64,000 nucleotides of DNA from an uncultured Eubacteriales bacterium (lineage in GTDB: Bacteria; Bacillota; Clostridia; Oscillospirales; Oscillospiraceae), in the NCBI GenBank assembly GCA_949293985.1, contig CASFFN010000008.1, forward strand, positions 62,001 to 126,000. Reading direction: 5' to 3'. The first letter of the stretch is position 1. Each line of letters opens with the position of its first letter. The notes beneath the pieces were generated by a model. It searched no databases, was not told the DNA's origin, and saw only the letters and a list, made by a program, of their open reading frames with translations. Positions 43,767 through 52,100 of this stretch are shown here, piece by piece. The translations under genes were made by a program, and so were the position numbers.

Positions 43767-44603
43767 CTACTGCTCTCGGGGCAGGTACAGGTTCAGGTCC
43801 ACATCCCCGGTAATTCCCGGCACCGAGCCGGTGCAGGAGTACTGCCACATATCGATTTGATAGGGATAGTCCATTTGGGTGTCGTACATGGCCAGCCAGA
43901 AGCGGTAGTCCGTCAGCTCCTCCAGGTACAGCACCTCATTTTCGTGGAAATGGGGATTGAAATAAATCATGCTCTCAAAACCTGCTTCCTCCACCCGGCC
44001 GCAAAAGGTCTTGATGCAGTCGGTAAGGGTGCGGGCGTCCACATCCGCGGTGCGGGCGTCCTCTCCCAGGTACTCCCAGTCATAAATCAGCGGATAGGAC
44101 AAGGTGTACCCCTCCAGCAGGGACAGGGCATACTCCGCCTCCTCCAGAGCCTCCTTTGTGGAGACCGCCTGGGAGAAGAAGTAAGCGCCGGTGGGAATCC
44201 CCGCCTCCGCCGCTCCCTGAAGATTGGCCATGGCTTTTTCGTCTGTACACAGCCCGCCTGTTTCGGACCTGCGGTAGCCCAGCCGGATGATGGCAAATTC
44301 CACCCCGGAAGCCTTTACCTGCTGCCAGTCAATGTCCCCCTGCCATTCGGAAACATCAATGCCGTGGAGGGCTTCTCCTGTCAGGCAGGTGATGTAGCCG
44401 TTTTCCTCCACCCGGAAATCCTCCGGGCCGTAGGGATTGGCGGGCAGGACGGCGGCCTCCTGGGTGGTGGGCTGGGTGGTTTCTGCCGCCGCCGCCTCTT
44501 TCAGGGCGCTTTGCACCAGCGCCACCGCCAGCAGCACCAGGGCGGTCAGTCCCACCAGCAGGCCCAGTCCCAGCTCTATGTATAGCCTTGTTTTCTGTTT
44601 CAT
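43767..44603 (-). CDS. Membrane-anchored GH25 lysozyme
   Basis: A 278-residue protein with an N-terminal anchor (about 9-32), a Thr/Glu/Ala linker and a GH25 catalytic barrel from about residue 78. Catalytic carboxylates fit D83 in GIDVSEWQG and the D175-x-E177 pair in YDWEY. GH25 muramidases cut the beta-1,4 bond between MurNAc and GlcNAc in peptidoglycan. It is probably a cell-wall remodelling enzyme of this bacterium, not a phage lysin, since there is no phage context and the protein is anchored. It lies nine bases after the DUF4015 gene. Confidence 0.9.
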   Translation of the reverse strand: MKQKTRLYIELGLGLLVGLTALVLLAVALVQSALKEAAAAETTQPTTQEAAVLPANPYGPEDFRVEENGYITCLTGEALHGIDVSEWQGDIDWQQVKASGVEFAIIRLGYRRSETGGLCTDEKAMANLQGAAEAGIPTGAYFFSQAVSTKEALEEAEYALSLLEGYTLSYPLIYDWEYLGEDARTADVDARTLTDCIKTFCGRVEEAGFESMIYFNPHFHENEVLYLEELTDYRFWLAMYDTQMDYPYQIDMWQYSCTGSVPGITGDVDLNLYLPREQ

Positions 44604-44612
44604 AATGTCTCC

Positions 44613-45635
44613 TTAGTGGGCGCTGGCCAGGGGTCTTAGTACGCCGTAGGCGTCATACCGGGTGTCGTGGCTCTCCGCCAGGAATACCAGGTTCACGGCC
44701 GTATCCTCCACGCCGCTGTCCTCCGCCGCCTGGCCGGCCTCCGCCGCCTCTACCCCTTCCAGGTATATCCGGGTGCGGCCGGTGGGCAGGGTGAAGTCCG
44801 CCGACTTTACAAAGGACACCGCAAAGTTGTCGGTGGCGCAGGCATCCACCAGAAGCTGAGCCGTTTCGGCCAAAGCCTGGGTCCTGTCCCCGGAGAACAC
44901 AATCTGGTCGGTAACCGGGAAACGGAAGTCCGTCAGCACCACCTCGTCAAAGCCACGGGACCGCAGCTCCTGGATTTGCAGCGTCAGATAGTTCCGGGTG
45001 CCCTCGCTGGCCGGGTTCAGCCAGTAGCAGGACGCGTCGTCCATCCAAAGATAGCCCTCGGCGGTGGGCAGGCCGTCCGGCACATGGTCAAGGCCATAGT
45101 AAAAGTCCCGCAGGGCCGGCAGCCGGGCAATGAGATACATTCCTTTTTCGTCAATAAAGGAAATCAGCTGCTCCATGGCCTCCGGGTCGATGGAGCCGTT
45201 GCGCTGGCTTCCGGCGGCGGAATGATAGAAGAAGCTGCCTTTGATGCTTTTCACATCCAGCATTACCGAAGTGCCTTTCGGCAGCGCCCCAATCTGCTCC
45301 TGAATGGCGGTCAGGCTTTCCGTTTCCAGCACCTGCTGGGTGATGTAGTAGCCGTTCAGCTGAGAAAGAGGCCGGTTGGTGTTGATGGCGTCCTCGCCCT
45401 CGTTATAATAAATCCCGATGGTGGGTACGCTTTCCGGCTCCACCGCCAGCTCCCCCTGGGGAATCTCCTGGGACAGGGAAAAGTCCAGCTTTACCCCCTC
45501 GTCCCGGGTATACACCACAAACCGGTTCAGCCACAGCATCCACAGCCCCCAGATGACCACGCCCACCAAAATCAGAATCATCCCGGTGATGGCAATGCCT
45601 TTGAGCAGATGCCGGGTACGGTAGGGAATCTTCAT
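44613..45635 (-). CDS. Putative glycoside hydrolase (DUF4015), membrane-anchored
   Basis: A 340-residue protein with one N-terminal transmembrane helix (about 12-36) and an extracytoplasmic TIM-barrel-like domain with DUF4015 character (GYYITQQVLE, GTSVMLDVKSIKGSFFY, YLIARLPALRDFYYG, FDEVVLTDFRFP). The family is distantly related to GH13-like barrels; its substrate is not known. The ATG overlaps the prmA stop as ATGA and its ribosome site AAGGAGG lies inside prmA. Placement just before a GH25 lysozyme suggests work on cell-wall glycan; that is inference. Confidence 0.75.
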   Translation of the reverse strand: MKIPYRTRHLLKGIAITGMILILVGVVIWGLWMLWLNRFVVYTRDEGVKLDFSLSQEIPQGELAVEPESVPTIGIYYNEGEDAINTNRPLSQLNGYYITQQVLETESLTAIQEQIGALPKGTSVMLDVKSIKGSFFYHSAAGSQRNGSIDPEAMEQLISFIDEKGMYLIARLPALRDFYYGLDHVPDGLPTAEGYLWMDDASCYWLNPASEGTRNYLTLQIQELRSRGFDEVVLTDFRFPVTDQIVFSGDRTQALAETAQLLVDACATDNFAVSFVKSADFTLPTGRTRIYLEGVEAAEAGQAAEDSGVEDTAVNLVFLAESHDTRYDAYGVLRPLASAH

Positions 45636-46573
45636 AGGGGCCTCCTTCCGGCGATGACGCACCGCCATTCCTCTTTGGCTTGGGTTTCCATAATTTCCAG
45701 ACCGGCCTGCTCCAAAGCCGCCAGCACCTCCGGCAGCCGGTCAGAAAGGATTCCGGAGCAAATCAGCCGGGTATCCGGCTGCAAGAACCGGGGCAGCACC
45801 GGGGAAAGGGCGATAATCACATCCGCTACGATGTTCACCAGCACCACCCGGTAGCTGCCGGAAGCCAGCCGCTCCATAAGCGCCGCGTCTCCCGTCACAT
45901 TGCCGGTAAGCGCCGTAAATTCCGGGGCGGAGAAGCCGTTGTAAGCGGCATTTTCCCGGGCAATGTCCTCTGCTTTGGGGTCGATGTCCACCCCGACGGC
46001 GGACTTTGCCCCCAGCCGCAGGGCGGTGATGGACAAAATGCCGCTGCCGCTGCCCAAATCCAGGCAGGCGTCTCCGGGGCGCACCGCCTCCTCCATGGCC
46101 TCCATCACCATCTGGGTGGAGGGGTGGGCGCCGGTGCCGAAAGTCAGACCCGGGTCCAGAATCACCGGCAGCCGGTCCTCCGGGCAGGTGTCCGCCAGCC
46201 AATAGGGCAGCACCAGCAGGCGCTTGCCCACGGGCTGAGGGGGATAGCTGTCCTTCCAGGATTCCTCCCAGTTCTCCTCCGGCAGGGGAGCCACCCGGGG
46301 GATCAGACCCAGCCCCTCCAAAAGGGCCGTCAGCCGGGCAAGGCCTTCTTCGTCCCCATCCTCCAGATACAGCCGGATTCGGGACAGCCCCTGAAGCTGC
46401 TTTTGGAGGCTTTCATCGATATAATCCCAGTATGCTTTATTTTCCCGCAAGAAAGTTTCAAATTCCTCCTGGTCCTCCAGAAGAAACTGGTCAAAACCCC
46501 CGGCGGTGAGGGCCTGGGCCACGGCCTCCGCTTCCCCGGCAGGGGGATTGATGGTAATTTCCAGCCAGTTCAT
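45632..46573 (-). CDS. prmA: Ribosomal protein L11 methyltransferase
   Basis: A 313-residue SAM-dependent methyltransferase. The substrate-recognition domain is N-terminal (1-75), followed by the Rossmann domain: GLTFGTGAHPSTQM, CLDLGSGSGILSI (SAM binding) and VLVNIVADVI. It trimethylates ribosomal protein L11. It starts with AAAGGAG upstream, under its own promoter, and is translationally coupled to the DUF4015 gene. Confidence 0.95.
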   Translation of the reverse strand: MNWLEITINPPAGEAEAVAQALTAGGFDQFLLEDQEEFETFLRENKAYWDYIDESLQKQLQGLSRIRLYLEDGDEEGLARLTALLEGLGLIPRVAPLPEENWEESWKDSYPPQPVGKRLLVLPYWLADTCPEDRLPVILDPGLTFGTGAHPSTQMVMEAMEEAVRPGDACLDLGSGSGILSITALRLGAKSAVGVDIDPKAEDIARENAAYNGFSAPEFTALTGNVTGDAALMERLASGSYRVVLVNIVADVIIALSPVLPRFLQPDTRLICSGILSDRLPEVLAALEQAGLEIMETQAKEEWRCVIAGRRPL

Positions 46574-46602
46574 ATTTTTCTCCTTTATGTTGACTTCTCT
46601 CT

Positions 46603-46631
46603 ATTTTATCGTATCTTGGGAAAAATGACAA
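46603..46631 (-). promoter_or_regulatory. prmA promoter
   Basis: Minus-strand TTGTCA and TAAAAT, 17 bases apart, 30 bases before the start. Confidence 0.75.
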
Positions 46632-46704
46632 CACATAATCTGTAAATTCCCCTGTCCAATTCCGGAAACGGGGGAAAATTTTCCCCATGAGATGGGATTT
46701 TTAT

Positions 46705-46733
46705 TTGCATAAGCGGCGTTTTTCTGGTACAAT
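46705..46733 (+). promoter_or_regulatory. murI promoter
   Basis: TTGCAT (46705-46710), 17 bases, TACAAT (46728-46733). An upstream in-frame ATG at 46732 overlaps this -10, so translation must begin later, at 46765. Confidence 0.82.
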
Positions 46734-46764
46734 GACCCCAAGTAAGAAAGAAGCTGGTGAAGCT

Positions 46765-47529
46765 ATGCACAGCAAGAGAGATTATATCGGTGTATTCGAC
46801 TCCGGGCTGGGAGGCATCAGCGTCCTGCGGGAGTTGGTGAAGGCCATGCCCTATGAGCGTTTTTTGTACTTCGGGGACTCCGCCAACGCTCCCTACGGGC
46901 AAAAGCCGGTGGAAGCCGTGCGGCAGCTGGCGCTGCGTGCCGCCGAGCAGCTGTTTTCCCGGGGGGTGAAAGCCCTGGTGGTGGCCTGCAATACCGCCAC
47001 TGCCGCCGCCATTGACATTTTGCGGCAGCGCTACCCCCAGGAGATTATCATCGGCATTGAACCGGCGCTCAAGGTGGCGGCGGACCGGTTCCCCACCGGG
47101 CAGGTGGGGGTCATGGCCACGGAAGTGACGCTTCACGAGGATAAATTCCTCCATTTGGCGCACCTGTACCCGGCGCTGTCCCTCCATTCCATCTCCGCTC
47201 CCGGCCTTGTGGAGCTGGTGGAGGCGGGAAAGGGAGAAAGCCCGGAATGCCACGCCCTGCTACAGGGAATCCTGGCCCCCTATGTGGGGAAGCTGGACGC
47301 CCTGGTGCTGGGCTGCACCCACTATCCCTTCGCCAAGGGGGTCATCTCCCGGATTTTGGGGGAGAGAACCCAGCTGCTGGACGGCGGAGAAGGCACCGCC
47401 CGGCAAACCCTGCGGCGGCTGGAAGAAGCGGACCTGCTGTCCCCGGAGGGGGCGGGAGATATACAGATGGAAAACAGCCTGGGCACCCCGGAGATAATCT
47501 TCCGGGCCATGGAGCTGCTAAACGGGTAA
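46765..47529 (+). CDS. murI: Glutamate racemase
   Basis: A 254-residue cofactor-independent racemase producing D-glutamate for peptidoglycan. The FDSGLGGISV motif begins at residue 11; the two catalytic cysteines lie in VVACNTATAA (near 75) and LGCTHYPF (near 184). The start at 46765 follows from the promoter position, although the ribosome site (GGTGA) is weak. Twelve bases separate it from udk. Confidence 0.95.
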   Translation: MHSKRDYIGVFDSGLGGISVLRELVKAMPYERFLYFGDSANAPYGQKPVEAVRQLALRAAEQLFSRGVKALVVACNTATAAAIDILRQRYPQEIIIGIEPALKVAADRFPTGQVGVMATEVTLHEDKFLHLAHLYPALSLHSISAPGLVELVEAGKGESPECHALLQGILAPYVGKLDALVLGCTHYPFAKGVISRILGERTQLLDGGEGTARQTLRRLEEADLLSPEGAGDIQMENSLGTPEIIFRAMELLNG

Positions 47530-47541
47530 GGAGGAGAAAAC

Positions 47542-48159
47542 ATGGGAGATATTCTGGTAATCGGCATTGCCGGCGGCAGCGGCAGCGGCAAAACCACCCT
47601 GATGAAAAACCTTATCGACAAATTCGGGGATGTAATCACCGTACTCAGCCACGACAACTATTATAAGCGCCATGACGAGCTGAGCTACGAGGAGCGGTGC
47701 AAGCTGAACTACGACGAGCCGGGGGCTTTTGACACCAGCCTGATGATTTATCAGCTGGATCAGCTGCGCCATGGTCAGGCCATCGACTGCCCGGTGTACG
47801 ACTTCACCATCCACAACCGGAGCAACGAGACCACAAGAATCGTGCCGGAGCGGGTGATTATTGTGGAGGGTATTCTGATTTTTGAGTCGGAGCCTTTGCG
47901 GCAGCTGATGGACATTAAGATTTTCGTGGACGCGGACGCGGATGTGCGGCTGTGCCGGAGAATCAAGCGGGATGTGAACAAGCGGGGCCGGAGTCTGGAA
48001 TCGGTGCTGACCCAGTACCAGCAGACCGTCAAGCCCATGCACGAAAAATATGTGGAGCCAACCAAAAAGTACGCCGACCTGGTAGTGCCGGAGGGCGGCA
48101 AGAATCCGGTGGCTCTGGAGCTGATTGAAGGCAGGATCCGGCGGCATTTGGAGGGATAA
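47542..48159 (+). CDS. udk: Uridine kinase
   Basis: A 205-residue P-loop kinase: Walker A GGSGSGKTT (about residues 11-19), the DNYYK motif, YDEPGAFDT, YDFTIHNR and RRIKRDVNKRGR. It phosphorylates uridine and cytidine with ATP or GTP in pyrimidine salvage. A GGAGGAG ribosome site lies upstream. Two bases separate it from the DUF89 gene, so murI, udk and DUF89 are probably one transcript. Confidence 0.94.
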   Translation: MGDILVIGIAGGSGSGKTTLMKNLIDKFGDVITVLSHDNYYKRHDELSYEERCKLNYDEPGAFDTSLMIYQLDQLRHGQAIDCPVYDFTIHNRSNETTRIVPERVIIVEGILIFESEPLRQLMDIKIFVDADADVRLCRRIKRDVNKRGRSLESVLTQYQQTVKPMHEKYVEPTKKYADLVVPEGGKNPVALELIEGRIRRHLEG

Positions 48160-48161
48160 AT

Positions 48162-49034
48162 TTGGCTATCGAACTGAACACCATCTGCTTACAGTGCAAT
48201 CTGAACCGAAGCCTGGAAAAGGCCCGGCAGCTGGGGGACGAGGAAACCGCCATGGACTTTGCCCGGGAGCTGCTGACCCTCTACGCAAAGGCCCCAAAAG
48301 GCGCCAGCTCCCCCTACTTAGGGGTGCAGGCCAACGCCCTGCTGAAAAAGTATTATCATTTGGAGGATGACAGGTATCGCCAGGAGAAAATCGACTCCAA
48401 CCGGTTTGTGCTGGAGCGGCTGCCTCAGATTCAGCCTTTGGTGGAGGGGGCTTCCGACCCGGTGCTGGCGGCGCTGCAATTTTCCATTCTGGGGAATTAC
48501 CTGGATTTTGCCGCCTTGCAGGGAAAAGTCAGCTTCGCGGAACTGGAAAAGATGCTCCTGGGGGCTTTGGATATGGAGCTGGACAGGGACTGCTATGAAG
48601 ATATGTGCCGGGAGCTTTCCCGGGGGAAAAAGCTTTTGTATCTGACGGACAATGCGGGGGAGGTGGTCTTTGACCGGCTTCTGGCAGAGCAGATTCACAA
48701 GAAATATCCCCGGCTGGAAATCACCTTCTGCGTCCGGGGCGGCCCCGCCCACAACGACGCCACCCGGGAGGACGCGAAGGTGGCGGGAATCCCCTTCCCG
48801 GTGATTGACAACGGCAATACCGTGGGCGGCACGGAGCTGAGCCTTCTGTCCCGGGAGGCCAAAGAAGCCATGGACAGTGCGGATGTGATTCTTGCCAAGG
48901 GCATGGGCAATGCCGAGACGCTTTACGGCAGCGGCTACCCGGTATTTTACGCGTTTCTCATTAAGTGCGCCCATTTTCAGGACTTTTTCCGCAAACCCAT
49001 GATGACCCCCATGCTCATCCGGGAAAAAAGGTGA
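48162..49034 (+). CDS. DUF89/ARMT1-like damage-control phosphatase family protein
   Basis: A 290-residue DUF89 protein. The N-terminal Cys pair (CLQCNLNRS) and the motifs YLTDNAGEVVFDRLLAE and AKGMGNAETL are those of the family's metal-dependent phosphatase site. Relatives hydrolyse damaged or misplaced phosphometabolites. The substrate here is unknown. The start is TTG at 48162, two bases after udk; the first ATG would remove the conserved Cys pair. Its place after uridine kinase is a possible clue to a nucleotide or sugar-phosphate substrate. Confidence 0.82.
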   Translation: MAIELNTICLQCNLNRSLEKARQLGDEETAMDFARELLTLYAKAPKGASSPYLGVQANALLKKYYHLEDDRYRQEKIDSNRFVLERLPQIQPLVEGASDPVLAALQFSILGNYLDFAALQGKVSFAELEKMLLGALDMELDRDCYEDMCRELSRGKKLLYLTDNAGEVVFDRLLAEQIHKKYPRLEITFCVRGGPAHNDATREDAKVAGIPFPVIDNGNTVGGTELSLLSREAKEAMDSADVILAKGMGNAETLYGSGYPVFYAFLIKCAHFQDFFRKPMMTPMLIREKR

Positions 49035-49095
49035 TTTTGTCACATAAAAAGGAAATTTTTCCGGATATACTATGGTTGAAAGGGGTTTTGAAACC

Positions 49096-50019
49096 ATGAT
49101 TTATGATGTATTGATTGTAGGCGGCGGCCCCGGCGGGTATACGGCCGCTTTGTACGCGGCCCGGGCGGGACTTTCCGTGCTGGTGCTGGAAAAAATGGCG
49201 GCGGGAGGACAGATGACCCTCACCTCCCGGATTGACAACTATCCCGGCTTCCCGGAGGGGGTGGACGGCTTTGCTCTGGGACAGCAGATGGAGCAGGGCG
49301 CTGCCCGGTTTGGGGTGCAGACCCGGTACACCCAGGTGACGGGGCTGGAGCTGGAGGGCAGCGTAAAGACGGCACACACCCAGGAGGGGGACTACCGGGG
49401 CCGGACGGTCATCATCGCCACCGGCGCCAATCCCAGACCTTTGGGCGTGCCGGAGGAACAGCAGCTCATGGGCAGGGGCCTGGGCTACTGCGCCCACTGC
49501 GACGGAATGTTCTACCGGGACAAAACCGTGGTGGTGGTAGGAGGGGGCAACTCCGCGGCGGCGGACGCGCTGTATCTGTCCCGGATTTGCCGGAAGGTGA
49601 TTCTGGTGCACCGGCGGGATACCCTCCGGGCTACGAAAATTTACCACCGGCCCCTGATGGAAACCAAAAATTTGGAATTCGCCTGGAACAGTACCGTAGA
49701 GCAGGTGCTCCACGATGAATTTGTCACCGGGGTGGTGCTGAAAGACGCCAAAACCGGGCAGAAGCGTACCCTGGCCTGCGACGGCGTATTCGTCAGCATC
49801 GGCAGAGAACCGGCAACGGAGCTGGTGAAGGGTCTGCTGCCCCTGGACGCCGCCGGATATATCCAGGCGGACGAAACCACCAGAACCCCCATCCCCGGCG
49901 TGTTCGCCGTGGGAGATGTGCGCGCCAAGGCTTTGCGGCAGGTGGTCACCGCGGTAGCCGACGGCGCCGTGGCTTGCCACTTTGCCGAGGAAAATTTGAG
50001 CCAGGAAACGGCAATATAA
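49096..50019 (+). CDS. trxB: Thioredoxin reductase family flavoprotein
   Basis: A 307-residue low-molecular-weight thioredoxin reductase. FAD binding at VGGGPGGYTAALYAA, NADP binding at VVVVGGGNSAAADALYL, and the redox-active C132-A-H-C135. The usual motif is CATC or CAVC, so the His is uncommon. It reduces thioredoxin or a related partner with NADPH; no thioredoxin gene is adjacent. ATG 49096 was chosen since AAAGGGG lies upstream and the Rossmann fold starts there. A long terminator follows. Confidence 0.9.
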   Translation: MIYDVLIVGGGPGGYTAALYAARAGLSVLVLEKMAAGGQMTLTSRIDNYPGFPEGVDGFALGQQMEQGAARFGVQTRYTQVTGLELEGSVKTAHTQEGDYRGRTVIIATGANPRPLGVPEEQQLMGRGLGYCAHCDGMFYRDKTVVVVGGGNSAAADALYLSRICRKVILVHRRDTLRATKIYHRPLMETKNLEFAWNSTVEQVLHDEFVTGVVLKDAKTGQKRTLACDGVFVSIGREPATELVKGLLPLDAAGYIQADETTRTPIPGVFAVGDVRAKALRQVVTAVADGAVACHFAEENLSQETAI

Positions 50020-50038
50020 TCTGACCCGCAACACCAAA

Positions 50039-50080
50039 GGGGGAGGATTTCCGATAACCGGAAATCCTCCCCCTGATTTT
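50039..50080. terminator. Terminator between trxB and the ABC permease gene
   Basis: A 15-bp perfect stem (50039-50053 with 50059-50073), loop ATAAC, then TGATTTTG. It lies between converging genes. Confidence 0.9.
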
Positions 50081-50113
50081 GACGCTTTTCGGGTTGCCCC
50101 GGGAAAGGTTCGC

Positions 50114-50890
50114 TTATTCCAGATTCAGCTTCTTGGAGAGAATCCGCTCCGTTACCAGGAAGAAAATGCCTCCCAGCACCAGGTACGCCCCTGCCATAAT
50201 CCACAGGAACTGGTTGAAGCGCCCCACATCCAGAAAAACCGGGTAGGAGGTTCCCCAGAGCATCACCCGCAGAGGGTCCCAGCTGTTGGTGAACACCCAG
50301 GACAGCACCGTCTGGATGGCGATGTAGACGCCTACTGCCCAGGCAATCCGGTAGCGGTTTGCCAGATGCCCCAGAGCCAGGGACACATAAATCTGGGTAA
50401 TGGCGGCAAAGGCATAGGCAAGCCCCAGAACCAACAGGGCGATGAAGGACTCAGGATAGGTTTGGATTGTGGTGCCCAGCCCGGAGAACATACGCTGGTA
50501 GTCCTCCATCTGATAGCCCAGAATCATAACGGAGAGAACGCCCACCCCCAAACTGAGGGCACACACCACCAGGGCGGAGACTACCTTGGAGGTGAGGAGC
50601 TGCCAGGGCTTTACCGGCAGAGTGAACATCAGATACCCTTCATCCTTCAGAAGTCCCAGGTAGAACCGCTGAATCACCAGAACTGCCGTCAGCACCCCGG
50701 CGGCGATAATCAGGCCGAAGAATACCAGCATGGCAATTGCCTTCATGTCCCATATCAGACTGTCGGCATAGGAGGAGGTGGCGGACACAGAGAAGTGATT
50801 GATGGCAGACACCGCCAGCAGTGCCAGCCACAAAGGCACAAACACCCGGAGCATGGACTTGAAATCGTATTTCAGAAGCTTAAAAACCAT
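50114..50890 (-). CDS. ABC-2 type transporter permease
   Basis: A 258-residue membrane protein with six hydrophobic segments, long loops and a KLLKYDFKSM start typical of permeases paired with GntR/YtrA-type ABC cassettes. The ATG at 50890 has GGAGGTG six bases upstream and overlaps the ATPase gene by 11 bp. It should form the export channel for the upstream ATPase. Substrate is unknown; related cassettes respond to cell-wall antibiotics or control wall thickness. Confidence 0.85.
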   Translation of the reverse strand: MVFKLLKYDFKSMLRVFVPLWLALLAVSAINHFSVSATSSYADSLIWDMKAIAMLVFFGLIIAAGVLTAVLVIQRFYLGLLKDEGYLMFTLPVKPWQLLTSKVVSALVVCALSLGVGVLSVMILGYQMEDYQRMFSGLGTTIQTYPESFIALLVLGLAYAFAAITQIYVSLALGHLANRYRIAWAVGVYIAIQTVLSWVFTNSWDPLRVMLWGTSYPVFLDVGRFNQFLWIMAGAYLVLGGIFFLVTERILSKKLNLE

Positions 50891-51611
50891 GATTTTCACC
50901 TCCAAAAGGTTCCGCCCGGAAAATCTCCCGGAACAGGGCGTCTACACTCTTGCCCTCCTGCTGGCGGAGGTCATCCACATTCTGGTGGCGCACCATCCGT
51001 CCGTTTTTCAGGAACATGGCCTCGTCCAGCACCCGCTCCACATCCCCAATCAGGTGGGTGGAGATGAGCACCGTGCCGTTTTCGTTGTAGTTGGTCAAAA
51101 TGGTGTTCATAATGTAGTCCCGGGCCGCCGGGTCCACTCCGGCGATGGGTTCGTCCAGCAGGTACAGCTGGGCCTTGCGGCTCATCACGAGAGCCAGCTG
51201 GAGCTTCTCCTTGGTGCCCTTAGACATGGCCTTTACCCGGTCCCGGGGCTGGATGCCCAGCCGCTGGCACATTTCCGAAGCCTTTGCCCCGTCAAAGTCC
51301 TGATAAAAGTCCCGGAAAAAGCTCATAAGATCCCGCACCTTCATCCAGTCGGCAATATACATCCGGTCCGGCAGGTAGCTCACCTGTCCCTTGGTGTAGG
51401 CGCCGGGGGCGTGGCCGTCAATCAGCAGCTCTCCGGAGGTGGGCTGCAAAAGGCCGCACAGGAGCTTGATCAGGGTGGTTTTTCCCGAGCCGTTTGGCCC
51501 CAGCAGTCCTACGATCCGTCCCCGGCCGATGGAAAACTCCACCTGCTCCAGGGCGGTTTTGGTGCCGTAGTTCTTGGTCAGCCCCCGGCACTGGATAATA
51601 AAATCGTTCAT
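50880..51611 (-). CDS. ABC transporter ATP-binding protein
   Basis: A 243-residue ATPase. Walker A GPNGSGKTT (about 37-45), a signature-like SKGTKEKLQLA in place of LSGGQ, Walker B LYLLDEPIAGVD. The replaced signature is usual for the YtrB/BcrA-type exporters. ATG 51611 overlaps the gntR stop as ATGA. A much longer frame runs back through gntR but is only a shadow. It works with the permease downstream. Confidence 0.92.
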   Translation of the reverse strand: MNDFIIQCRGLTKNYGTKTALEQVEFSIGRGRIVGLLGPNGSGKTTLIKLLCGLLQPTSGELLIDGHAPGAYTKGQVSYLPDRMYIADWMKVRDLMSFFRDFYQDFDGAKASEMCQRLGIQPRDRVKAMSKGTKEKLQLALVMSRKAQLYLLDEPIAGVDPAARDYIMNTILTNYNENGTVLISTHLIGDVERVLDEAMFLKNGRMVRHQNVDDLRQQEGKSVDALFREIFRAEPFGGENHGF

Positions 51612-51976
51612 GGGGTTTCCTCCTTTTCTTGAATCAGCAGCTGGGCGGCCTCCCCGGCGGTGTAGCCCAGCAGGGCCATTTGCTGCAAATAAGTTTGTAC
51701 CTGGCGCTGGGCCAGTTCCCTTCGCACCTGTTGCAGGGTTTGGCTGTCTTCCGTAACGGTTCTTCCGGCGGTGCGGTTGGTTATCAAAAGCCCGTCGCTT
51801 TCCAGCTGGGACAAAGCCCTTTGCATGGTGTTGGGGTTGACTCCCGCCTGAGCCGCCAGCTCCCGTACCGCCGGCATTTTGCTCCCCGGCGCATACCCGC
51901 CGGTGGAAATCTCCCGCCGGAGGGTTTCGTACAGCTGCTGCCAGATGGGCAGTCCGTCCTGAAATTCCCATTTCAC
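51608..51976 (-). CDS. GntR family repressor, YtrA subfamily
   Basis: A 122-residue regulator: a winged helix-turn-helix domain (8-76; PIWQQLYETLRREI, KMPAVRELAAQAGVNPNTMQRAL) followed by only about 45 residues, the short helical dimerisation tail of the YtrA subgroup. It is the first gene of gntR-ABC-permease. A 15-bp-arm palindrome overlaps its own promoter and is the obvious operator. In B. subtilis YtrA controls an ABC operon induced by some wall antibiotics. Confidence 0.92.
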   Translation of the reverse strand: MKWEFQDGLPIWQQLYETLRREISTGGYAPGSKMPAVRELAAQAGVNPNTMQRALSQLESDGLLITNRTAGRTVTEDSQTLQQVRRELAQRQVQTYLQQMALLGYTAGEAAQLLIQEKEETP

Positions 51977-51991
51977 AAGACCACTCCTTTC

Positions 51992-52048
51992 TGTATTATT
52001 GTATTAACAATCTAATACAATAATACACGACCAACCCCCTTTTGTCAA
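51992..52048 (-). promoter_or_regulatory. Promoter and operator of the gntR-ABC cassette
   Basis: Minus-strand TTGACA (52043-52048), 17 bases, TATTAT (52020-52025). A perfect inverted repeat with 15-base arms, TGTATTATTGTATTA (51992-52006) and its complement (52013-52027), covers the -10 and the transcription start. This is a classic autorepression layout. Confidence 0.9.
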
Positions 52049-52100
52049 GCACAAAAAATTTCCCATGGCATACCATGGGAAGGAAGAAAGGGGGAGCGTT

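Noticed and set aside
43767..44603. GH25 lysozyme as a prophage endolysin
   Set aside because: There are no phage genes nearby and the protein has a membrane anchor and sits in a housekeeping operon.
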